From Treponema sp. (lineage in GTDB: Bacteria > Spirochaetota > Spirochaetia > Treponematales > Treponemataceae): DNA of 64,000 nt. Made by a program: the position numbers and the translations under genes. A model generated the notes under the pieces. It was not told where the DNA came from and searched no databases. It worked only from the letters and a program-made list of their open reading frames with translations. This document shows, in pieces, positions 1 to 7,059 of the stretch; within the stretch, counting starts at the first letter, position 1, and each line of letters opens with the position of its first letter. The DNA lies in contig JAEDCT010000006.1 of the NCBI GenBank assembly GCA_016294035.1, positions 58,044 through 122,043 of the forward strand. The letters run 5' to 3'.

Positions 1-1722
1 GCTGAATACATTCGAATCAAAGTTTATTACAGAATGGGTGATGGAGTTTCAGTTTCAAAAGCAAGAAACAAGATTGATGGTGCAAGAAAAATTTATTCTT
101 CTGATACAAGATTTCCATTGATTTTCTTTAAGCATGAATCTCCAGACAGCATGGATCCGGATGTTAAGAGATTGTCCTCATATTTTATTTCAAGAATAGC
201 CCAGTATGCTGAGGCCGCTCCAGACAAGGATGCAGAACTTGAAATTTATGCAGCGTCTTTTGCTCAGGGTGAGACAAAGATACATCTTTTGAAGTCATTT
301 TCTGCCCGAGGTCTCAGTCATCCTCTTTATGCAAGGGAAGCTCTTGCAGCTGGAATTTTAGGAGAGCAGGATTCATTTGAATATATTGAAAAGTTTGCTG
401 ACAATGAGATCGACTATGATATTCTGGTCAGCTTCATTAGTATGCTCAAAGACAGTGATGTTCTTTCGTATGCCAGGGAATACTTTACTGCATTTGGTGG
501 AACAATTCATCGTGATACTGATGATGATGGCCTTTTGAATTTAAAGGCAAAATTCATGCGTGGCCGTTGTTCTCAGGTTTCCTACGACAAAAATCAGGAT
601 GGACAGGATGAATGGGTTGTAAAATGCGACTTTGGAAATCCAGTTTCAGGAAGTCTTTTTGGCAGGAACATGGATTTTACTTGGTCATCTTTTCCATATC
701 TTGGAAGTGTTGCATTCAACATGGATAACACTCAGGCTATGGCAAGGGAAACCTTTTCAATTGTGGGCGAGTCATTGAAGTGGACGCCATTGCAGATGGG
801 AAAAGAAAATTTTATTTCCAAAAAACTTAAAATGGAATTCTTTTTCCCGGAAATCTCTGAAACTTCTTCTGAGCTTACAAATAACATGCTTCTTGATTGT
901 GCCTCTGACTTTGAGATTGAATCAAATCGTGAAAATGGAGGAAGAATTCATTTTGTTCTTCTGAACGGAAATGTACAGACTTCATTGTATTATGATGCTC
1001 AAAACAGATTGTATGCTCAGGCTCAGTTTGAGAACAATCTTCCTGTTTTGCGTGTTGTTGATGCTGATTATGACGGACTTTTTGAAACCACAGAATTTTA
1101 TGCAGTTGATGAAAAGGGTGATATGGAAGTTCATTCTCTCATTGACGAGCGTACTGTAATGAAAAATCTCTATGGCGTTCCTTCAGATGCAAGTGAGTTT
1201 TATCTGAAGATGATTCAGATTGATTCCAATGCAGATACTGTTCCTGATTTTACGGAGGAGTATCTTCCACATGGTGGTAGAATTACATCATGGGATGTTG
1301 ATGGGTCTGGAAACTGGAATGTGCGTCATGTTATTTATCCGAAATCTCAGAATGGTTCTGTTAAGGAAGAATCCATGTTCTATTCACCGGTAAAGAATCA
1401 GCTGGTTTGTGTTGAATGTGTTAATGGAGTTCCACAATCAGTAAAGAATGGAGATTCCATTCTGAATGTCATTAAGTGCCGGGACTATGATTTTTACTGG
1501 ATTTGTTCTGGCAACACAGTTGTTGATGACGATAAGCTTTCAGATTTTTCAAAAAAAATAAGAAATTTTATTAACCATTCAGTGACTCAAGGTGTTTCAA
1601 CTATAGTGGACGATGAAACCTATAGAGCTTTGTTTGTAAGAGTCGGTAACGTAAATTATGCTATGCTCATAGATCGTGAAGTTGATACAGATAATTTTGT
1701 GATTAATGGAAATATAGAATGA
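1..1722 (+). CDS. Asp-loop-rich hypothetical protein, 5' end outside window
   Basis: The frame is open from base 1, so the true start probably lies upstream and the ATG at 34 is internal (AEYIRIKVYYR precedes it). I do not recognise the family. The first ~150 residues are helical and resemble the end of a TPR or HEAT-type array. The rest is beta-rich and contains several aspartate-rich loops: DTDDDG near residue 161 (counted from the ATG at 34), DKNQDG near 185, DADYDG near 344 and DSNADT and DVDGSG further on. These resemble calcium-binding or thrombospondin-type-3/EF-like loops of secreted repeat proteins. Its stop overlaps the start of the following protease lipoprotein (ATGA), so the two are translationally coupled. 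An extracytoplasmic location is inferred only from the loops and the neighbour. Confidence 0.75.
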   Translation, partial: AEYIRIKVYYRMGDGVSVSKARNKIDGARKIYSSDTRFPLIFFKHESPDSMDPDVKRLSSYFISRIAQYAEAAPDKDAELEIYAASFAQGETKIHLLKSFSARGLSHPLYAREALAAGILGEQDSFEYIEKFADNEIDYDILVSFISMLKDSDVLSYAREYFTAFGGTIHRDTDDDGLLNLKAKFMRGRCSQVSYDKNQDGQDEWVVKCDFGNPVSGSLFGRNMDFTWSSFPYLGSVAFNMDNTQAMARETFSIVGESLKWTPLQMGKENFISKKLKMEFFFPEISETSSELTNNMLLDCASDFEIESNRENGGRIHFVLLNGNVQTSLYYDAQNRLYAQAQFENNLPVLRVVDADYDGLFETTEFYAVDEKGDMEVHSLIDERTVMKNLYGVPSDASEFYLKMIQIDSNADTVPDFTEEYLPHGGRITSWDVDGSGNWNVRHVIYPKSQNGSVKEESMFYSPVKNQLVCVECVNGVPQSVKNGDSILNVIKCRDYDFYWICSGNTVVDDDKLSDFSKKIRNFINHSVTQGVSTIVDDETYRALFVRVGNVNYAMLIDREVDTDNFVINGNIE

Positions 1723-3368
1723 TTGTCAAATTAAAAAAAATACTTTCTGTTGTGATGATTGCCGGGGAGATTATTTTTGTTTCCTGCAAGTCATCAGAAA
1801 ATAAAATTTATTTTTCAAATGTTGATTATACAGAGCTTGATGCAGTTAATGATGAAATACGTTTGATCAGGTCAAAAATTGAAAGTGAAAGGATCCGGTC
1901 ATTGTGGAAAGCCAAGTTGATGTCTGATAATCTTCCTGGCAACGAGGATGCTTCCAGACTCCTTGAAGATTGTATTTCTTCTGTTTCTGACCATCTTAAA
2001 AAATTATATGATGAAAAAAAATATCTTGATTCATTAAGGTATTCTTCTAGTCTTGAAGCCATTGGTGTTCCTGCAGAAAAAATATCTGTTTCCAGCTTAA
2101 AGCTTGAAAAACTTGTTTCAGGCAACATGATTTCACTTTCCGAAAAATCCAGCAAGGCAAAGGTTTCTGACATGATAAAGGGAACCGTTACTGTCTTTGT
2201 TGACAAGGGTATCAAAATCCAGAAAGGAATAGGATATGCTGATGCTGTTCTGGGTAGTGGTTTTTTTATCACGAAAGACGGCTACATTGTTACAAATCAT
2301 CATGTTATCGAAGATATGGTCAACAAGGAATATGAAGGCTATTCACGGCTTTATATAAAACTTGCCGAGGATCCTGACACGAGAATTCCTGCCAAGGTTG
2401 TTGGATATGATTCAACTTTGGATCTTGCCTTGCTTAAGACTTCCATTGAGGCACCCTATGTTTTTTCCCTGGGTAGCAGCAATGATCTTAGTGTTGGTGA
2501 CCGGGTTTCTGCTATTGGTTCTCCTTTGGGCCTTGAAAAAACCCTCACAAGTGGAATTATTTCTTCCGTTGACAGACAACTTCTTACTGTTGCAAGTGTT
2601 TTTCAGATTGATGCAGCCGTTAATTCCGGTAATTCTGGAGGACCATTGATTGATGAGCAGGGAAAGGTTCAGGCTGTTGTTTTTGCTGGAGTTCAGTACA
2701 GGCAGGGACTTAATTTTGCTATTCCTGTTGAGTATCTCAAAAACATACTTCCATATCTTCTTGATGGTGGGGAATTTGTTCACCCATGGATGGAAGGGTA
2801 CGGAAAAACAAAGCGTCTTCCAGGATCTGGTGCAAAGAATGAGGGTGTTGCCATAATGTATGTTTTGCCGGGTGGAAATCTTTCACGAGCTGGCATCCAG
2901 GAAGGTGATATAATAAAGGCAATTAACGGAAATAAAATTTATTCTCTTGATGATATTCATTCTTTTTGCATGCTTAACAGAAGTGATTCAATTGTTAAGG
3001 TTTCTGTCATGGGAAAGGATGAAAAGCTAAAGGATCATTTTGTCTATCTGTCGGACAGGCCATATTCTCCGGGATATGAATTCTACATGCATGATCTTTT
3101 TGAAAGTGCTGCTTATCCGATTCTTGGATTCAGGTTGACTCCCGCATCAGAAAACAGGAAAAAGTTTTTTGTTTCAACTGTTATGAAGGGATCTGTTGCC
3201 GATTCAACTGGATTCAGTGAAAATGATTATGTTGAATTGATGGACATAAATTTTTCTGAGAAAAAAGAATCAATTTATGTTAGACTCTATGCAAAGAAAA
3301 GAAAGAATGGTTTTCTTGATGGGGGACTTGCAATGCCGGCTCCTTTGGATGGTCCATTTTATTTCTAA
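1719..3368 (+). CDS. HtrA/DegP-like trypsin-family serine protease, lipoprotein, PDZ
   Basis: 549-aa envelope protease. The N terminus is a lipoprotein signal with lipobox FVSC (acylated Cys23). Residues ~30-150 are charged and helical. The protease domain spans ~150-350 and carries the full triad: His195 (TNHHVIE), Asp235 (DSTLDLALLK) and Ser306 (NSGNSGGPL). A PDZ-like segment follows at ~370-450 (GGNLSRAGIQEGDIIKAING). A second, weaker PDZ-like stretch lies near the C terminus (VMKGSVADSTGFSENDYVEL). The architecture fits a membrane-anchored quality-control protease acting in the periplasm. The start overlaps the upstream stop by 4 nt (ATGA), indicating co-translation with the preceding Asp-loop protein. 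lepA follows after 61 nt. Confidence 0.9.
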   Translation: MIVKLKKILSVVMIAGEIIFVSCKSSENKIYFSNVDYTELDAVNDEIRLIRSKIESERIRSLWKAKLMSDNLPGNEDASRLLEDCISSVSDHLKKLYDEKKYLDSLRYSSSLEAIGVPAEKISVSSLKLEKLVSGNMISLSEKSSKAKVSDMIKGTVTVFVDKGIKIQKGIGYADAVLGSGFFITKDGYIVTNHHVIEDMVNKEYEGYSRLYIKLAEDPDTRIPAKVVGYDSTLDLALLKTSIEAPYVFSLGSSNDLSVGDRVSAIGSPLGLEKTLTSGIISSVDRQLLTVASVFQIDAAVNSGNSGGPLIDEQGKVQAVVFAGVQYRQGLNFAIPVEYLKNILPYLLDGGEFVHPWMEGYGKTKRLPGSGAKNEGVAIMYVLPGGNLSRAGIQEGDIIKAINGNKIYSLDDIHSFCMLNRSDSIVKVSVMGKDEKLKDHFVYLSDRPYSPGYEFYMHDLFESAAYPILGFRLTPASENRKKFFVSTVMKGSVADSTGFSENDYVELMDINFSEKKESIYVRLYAKKRKNGFLDGGLAMPAPLDGPFYF

Positions 3369-3429
3369 AATTATATTTTGATAACTAATGCTGCCAGTTT
3401 CTTGGATGCATGATTTTAAGGATTAACTG

Positions 3430-5235
3430 ATGAAAGATTTGAAGTACAAGCGCAATTTCTGTATTACGGCTCATATTGACCATGGAAAGTCTACTTTGGC
3501 TGATCGTCTTATTCAAAGTGCAAAGATTATTGAAGATCGCCAGATGATGAATCAGATTCTGGATAACATGGATATTGAGCGAGAGCGTGGAATCACTATT
3601 AAAAGTCAGGCTGTTACAATTCCTTATCATGCAAAGGATGGAAATGATTATGAGCTTAACTTTGTTGATACTCCCGGTCACGTTGACTTTAGCTATGAAG
3701 TTAGCCGTGCAATTGCTTCTTGTGAAGGGGCTCTTCTTTTGATTGATGCCACTCAGGGTGTTGAAAGTCAAACTGTAAGCAATATGTATCTGGCTATGGA
3801 ACAGGATTTGACTATTGTTCCCGTTGTAAACAAGATAGATCTTGCCAGTGCTGATGTTGAAAGCGTCAAAAAGCAGATTGACAAGGATCTTGGTCTTGAC
3901 AGTTCTGATGCTCAGCTAGTCAGTGCAAAAACAGGCCAGGGAGTTGAAGATTTGCTTGAGGCAATCGTGAATCTTCTTCCACCACCTGAAGGTGATGTTA
4001 ATGCACCTCTTAAGGCTTTGATATTTGACTGTCACTATGATGAGTATCGTGGTGTTGTTGTTCATATTCGCGTAAAGGATGGTACCGTAAAAACCGGCGA
4101 TGTCATCAAATTAATGAGCAGCAACACAGAATACAAGGTTGAAAAGTGCGGAATATTCAAGATTAACTACGAAGAAACTGGTGTACTTGAGGCTGGTGAT
4201 GTTGGTTATATTATTGCCGGAATTAAAACTGTACAGGATGTTCGGGTTGGAGATACGGTTACTTTGTCGGAAAATCCTGCTTCAGAACCTCTTGCCGGAT
4301 TTAAGGATGTGAAGCCGGTTGTTTTCAGTTCTATTTATCCTATTGATTCCAATGACTATGAGGAACTAAAGGAAAGCATGGAAAAACTCCAGCTTAATGA
4401 TGCTTCTCTTGTTTATGAAAAGGATAATTCTCTTGCACTTGGTAATGGTTTCCGCTGTGGATTTTTGGGATTGCTTCATCTTGAAATTATTCAGGAACGT
4501 CTTGAAAGGGATTTTGATCAGGTTGTTATTTTCACTGCACCAAGCGTAAGGTACAAGGTAAAGCCTCAGGGAAGGGATGAAATATTTGTTGACAACCCTG
4601 CTGACTATCCGGAGGGTAAAATTGAAAACTCTCAGGAACCTTATATAAATGCAACCATTATTACCCCAAGCGAATATTTGGGGCAGATCATGGAACTGTG
4701 CAGAATGAAACGTGGAACACAGAAAAACATGCAGTATCTGGATGAAAAAAGAGTTGAATTGACTTATGAGATGCCCCTTGCTGAGGTTTTGTTTGATTTC
4801 TATGACAAGCTTAAGTCATATTCAAGAGGTTATGCTTCATTTGATTACGAAGTTACAGATTATAGGCCTACTGATCTTGTTAAGATAGATATATTGATTA
4901 ATGGAAAGCCTGTTGATGCTCTTGCTCAGCTTTGTTTCAGACAGAATTCCGTAGAAAGGGCAAAGCAGGTATGTGAAAGACTTAAGGGAGAAATTGCCCG
5001 TCAGCAGTTTAAGATTGCAATCCAGGGTGCTATTGGAAGCCAGGTTATTGCTCGAGAAACAGTTAATGCTGTTCGAAAAGATGTACTTGCAAAGTGTTAT
5101 GGTGGTGATGTTACTCGTAAGAGAAAGCTCCTTGAAAAACAGAAGGCTGGTAAGAAACGCATGCTTATGGCAGGAAATGTTGAACTTCCTCAAAGTGCAT
5201 TCCTTGCTGTTTTGAAAGAAAAGGAAGATAACTAA
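3430..5235 (+). CDS. lepA: elongation factor 4 (LepA), ribosomal back-translocating GTPase
   Basis: 601 aa, the normal length for EF4. G1 is AHIDHGKST at residues 14-22, followed by DTPGHVDF (G3) and NKID (G4). The domain order is EF-G-like domains I-III and V with the LepA-specific C-terminal domain rich in Lys/Arg near the end (RKRKLLEKQKAGKKRM). EF4 acts on the ribosome during stalled or mispaired elongation. An AAGGA-type Shine-Dalgarno precedes ATG 3430. The gene lies 61 nt after the protease and has a terminator hairpin ~45 nt after its stop, so it is probably the last gene of the left-edge operon. Confidence 0.98.
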   Translation: MKDLKYKRNFCITAHIDHGKSTLADRLIQSAKIIEDRQMMNQILDNMDIERERGITIKSQAVTIPYHAKDGNDYELNFVDTPGHVDFSYEVSRAIASCEGALLLIDATQGVESQTVSNMYLAMEQDLTIVPVVNKIDLASADVESVKKQIDKDLGLDSSDAQLVSAKTGQGVEDLLEAIVNLLPPPEGDVNAPLKALIFDCHYDEYRGVVVHIRVKDGTVKTGDVIKLMSSNTEYKVEKCGIFKINYEETGVLEAGDVGYIIAGIKTVQDVRVGDTVTLSENPASEPLAGFKDVKPVVFSSIYPIDSNDYEELKESMEKLQLNDASLVYEKDNSLALGNGFRCGFLGLLHLEIIQERLERDFDQVVIFTAPSVRYKVKPQGRDEIFVDNPADYPEGKIENSQEPYINATIITPSEYLGQIMELCRMKRGTQKNMQYLDEKRVELTYEMPLAEVLFDFYDKLKSYSRGYASFDYEVTDYRPTDLVKIDILINGKPVDALAQLCFRQNSVERAKQVCERLKGEIARQQFKIAIQGAIGSQVIARETVNAVRKDVLAKCYGGDVTRKRKLLEKQKAGKKRMLMAGNVELPQSAFLAVLKEKEDN

Positions 5236-5278
5236 TTTTTTTCAAGACACTGAATTTCTAAAAATAGCCGTTTTTTTT

Positions 5279-5328
5279 AACTACAGGAATAGGATTAATT
5301 ATTTTAAACCTGTAGTTTAATTTTTTTT
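5279..5328 (+). terminator. intrinsic terminator after lepA
   Basis: 9-bp inverted repeat AACTACAGG (5279-5287) / CCTGTAGTT (5309-5317) with a 21-nt loop, followed by AA and a run of eight T (5321-5328). The loop is long for an ideal terminator, but placement ~45 nt after the lepA stop supports the call. Confidence 0.65.
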
Positions 5329-5384
5329 GTGTAATTTAGAATTAAAATATTTATTTGTCTTTCATTTCGAACATAAGATTATTT

Positions 5385-5705
5385 ATGAATAAAATCGAAA
5401 GAAATTTGATGCTTATGTTTGGCCGAAATGTAAAATTTTACAGAATGAAAAATATGATGACACAGGAAGAGCTGGCTGAGAAATCCGAGTCATCACCCGT
5501 TTGCATTTCAAACTATGAAAATGGTGTGAATTTTCCTTCAGCAAGAACAATGGTTCTTTTAGCTCATGCACTGAATGTAAGTGTTTTCATGCTTTTTGTT
5601 GATGGGGAAGAGTGGGCTGAGAAATTAAGCTCCTTGATGGAAGATAGATTGACAGAAATACTGGGAGAAAAAAAAAGCACGGAAACTAAAGATTTCCGTG
5701 CATAA
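5385..5705 (+). CDS. XRE-family helix-turn-helix regulator
   Basis: 106-aa protein consisting almost entirely of an XRE/Cro-type HTH: FGRNVKFYRMKNMMTQEELA, then ISNYENG as the recognition-helix/turn region and a hydrophobic closing helix. A TTG 30 nt upstream is in frame, but ATG 5385 (MNKIERN) starts right before the domain. No convincing Shine-Dalgarno is visible. The last ten codons, reading KSTETKDFRA, coincide with the terminator hairpin of the convergent ssrA gene. The target is unknown; no toxin partner is adjacent, so an orphan regulator is more likely than an antitoxin. Confidence 0.8.
   Translation: MNKIERNLMLMFGRNVKFYRMKNMMTQEELAEKSESSPVCISNYENGVNFPSARTMVLLAHALNVSVFMLFVDGEEWAEKLSSLMEDRLTEILGEKKSTETKDFRA
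5668..5701 (-). terminator. intrinsic terminator of ssrA
   Basis: On the minus strand a perfect 9-bp stem GCACGGAAA (5701-5693) / TTTCCGTGC (5685-5677) with a 7-nt loop is followed by eight T. It lies ~20 nt beyond the tmRNA 3' end and inside the 3' coding end of the convergent XRE gene. Confidence 0.9.
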
Positions 5706-5719
5706 ACATAATGGCTGGA

Positions 5720-6091
5720 TGGAGGTGGCGGGAATCGAACCCGCGTCCATGTAAGCAAACCAGGCATCTCTACAGGTTTATTGAAGCGAGGTATTTTTCG
5801 AGGAAAGGTAGCGGCTTCAAAGGCGTCTTTCCCTTATTCCGGAAGAAGTCCCCAGTACAGCCCGGACACTGCACTAAGCTAGTTCCTGTTTGTGACAGAA
5901 CATCCTGACGCTAGGAACAGCGCACCAGGAGTTCCGGCTCAAAGCTACAATTAAGCAGCGAGAGCGAACTGTTCGTCTGAAGAATATTCTTCTTCTCTAC
6001 GTTTTGCAGTTATTGTTTTGTCAGTTCAAGGCACCTTCACGCCTACCTGCAACACAAGATTTCTCTTACTTGTCGAAACCTGTACATCCCC
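5720..6091 (-). ncRNA. ssrA: transfer-messenger RNA (tmRNA)
   Basis: The 5' end is GGGGATG followed by the conserved GGTTTCGAC. The 3' end is a T-arm GCGGG-TTCGATT-CCCGC and acceptor strand CACCTCC plus A. CCA is not encoded (TCC follows). The tag frame starts at GCA 6007 and ends at TAA 5953, encoding AKRREEEYSSDEQFALAA, with the canonical ALAA degron end. The acceptor stem keeps the G3-U70 pair needed for alanylation but has an A5-C68 mismatch. The length of 372 nt fits tmRNA. It rescues stalled ribosomes with SmpB, which is not in this window. The gene follows the rsbW-like gene by 34 nt, and no clear own promoter is seen. Confidence 0.95.
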
Positions 6092-6118
6092 AAAAACAGC
6101 TACCCAAAGTGAGCAGCT
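6091..6118 (-). terminator. hairpin with U-run between the rsbW-like gene and ssrA
   Basis: On the minus strand AGCTGCTCA (6118-6110), loop CTT, TGGGTAGCT (6106-6098) forms 9 pairs including two G-U, followed by GTTTTTG. It sits 8 nt after the kinase stop and its U-run abuts the tmRNA 5' end. It could terminate the partner-switching operon or be a processing structure in a long pre-tmRNA. Confidence 0.5.
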
Positions 6119-6125
6119 CATTAAA

Positions 6126-6674
6126 TTACTCGTCTACAGAAACACCGTGGCGCTTCTGCTGGTAACGCTTAAGCATTGCTACACCATTTCTCTTGTCGTT
6201 GTAAACAAAGCCGCCGTTCCAATATTCGAGAGCAGCGAACAATGCATTTCCACCGTCCTGCTCATCTGATTTCTTTGTTCTGAATGAAACAAAGTTAGTA
6301 AGTTCTTCAAAGTTTGAATGATGCAAACAGTCAAGACGTTTTCGGTTGAACTCATTCCACTTTTCAAGATCCTTGAATCCTTCTCCTTCGTCTTCAACAA
6401 TAATGTGAGCATGTGTAGCACTGAAAGAATACCAAATATGAACCTTTTTGTTCAAATCACAGTTATTACCGTGCTTAACAGCATTCTTGATTACTTCACT
6501 AATCTGCTGCTCGAGAAGGTTAATTTCCTTGATTTCGAGAGGAGCAGACTGTACGATCAAAAGTGTAAAGTAACGAATCTGTCTGAAATTTGATGGAAAT
6601 TCTTTATAGAGCATGTTTGTCTTGTCAAACAAAGGGTCGTTTCCGTCAGCTTTAAGTTCTTTTAATTCTTCCAT
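6126..6674 (-). CDS. RsbW/SpoIIAB-like serine kinase (GHKL anti-sigma-type)
   Basis: 182 aa with a GHKL ATPase fold. The N box is EVIKNAVKHGN (Asn64, residues ~60-70) and the G1 box is VEDEGEGF (~93-100). This is the RsbW-type architecture, a kinase that phosphorylates a STAS antagonist and can sequester a partner. A GAGG Shine-Dalgarno lies before ATG 6674. It is the last gene of the set phosphatase, STAS protein, kinase, with only 17 nt after the STAS gene. The N-terminal ~25 residues are acidic and specific to this version. Whether it binds a sigma factor or another output protein cannot be told from the sequence. Confidence 0.88.
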   Translation of the reverse strand: MEELKELKADGNDPLFDKTNMLYKEFPSNFRQIRYFTLLIVQSAPLEIKEINLLEQQISEVIKNAVKHGNNCDLNKKVHIWYSFSATHAHIIVEDEGEGFKDLEKWNEFNRKRLDCLHHSNFEELTNFVSFRTKKSDEQDGGNALFAALEYWNGGFVYNDKRNGVAMLKRYQQKRHGVSVDE

Positions 6675-6691
6675 GGTTACACCTCGCTGAT

Positions 6692-7030
6692 TTATTCATT
6701 GATCATGAGCAATGCTTCTTCTACGCTGTTAGCAATAGGGAAGTAGCCCATCAATTTAGTAAGTTCAATAACCTTTTTTACTGATCCATGAACATTTGAA
6801 ATGTAAAGCTTTAAATTCATCTTCTTGATTGTAGAACAAATGTAAATAAGAGCACCGATTCCAGACGAGTCAATGTAGTCAACCTGTTCAAGATTGATTA
6901 CGAATGATTTTACGTTCTTTTCAAGCATCTTCATTACAAGTTCCTTGAGCTTGTAAGAATTATACAAGTCCATTTCACCATTGACATCAATGATGTAGAC
7001 TTCTCCATTCTTCCTTATTTTAAGTTCCAT
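6692..7030 (-). CDS. STAS-domain anti-sigma factor antagonist (RsbV/SpoIIAA-like)
   Basis: 112-aa single STAS domain. The phosphorylation motif DYIDSSGIGAL lies at residues 51-61; the target Ser is the residue before Gly57, by analogy with SpoIIAA. A strong AAGGAG sits 8 nt before ATG 7030. In the family, the kinase phosphorylates this Ser and the PP2C phosphatase removes the phosphate, switching the antagonist between free and kinase-bound states. It lies between its predicted phosphatase and kinase genes, so the three probably form one regulatory circuit. Confidence 0.92.
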   Translation of the reverse strand: MELKIRKNGEVYIIDVNGEMDLYNSYKLKELVMKMLEKNVKSFVINLEQVDYIDSSGIGALIYICSTIKKMNLKLYISNVHGSVKKVIELTKLMGYFPIANSVEEALLMINE

Positions 7031-7059
7031 AAGTTTTTCTCCTTATCTCTCAAAATTTT

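Noticed and set aside
5385..5705. Antitoxin of a toxin-antitoxin pair
   Set aside because: No toxin-sized partner is adjacent on either side.
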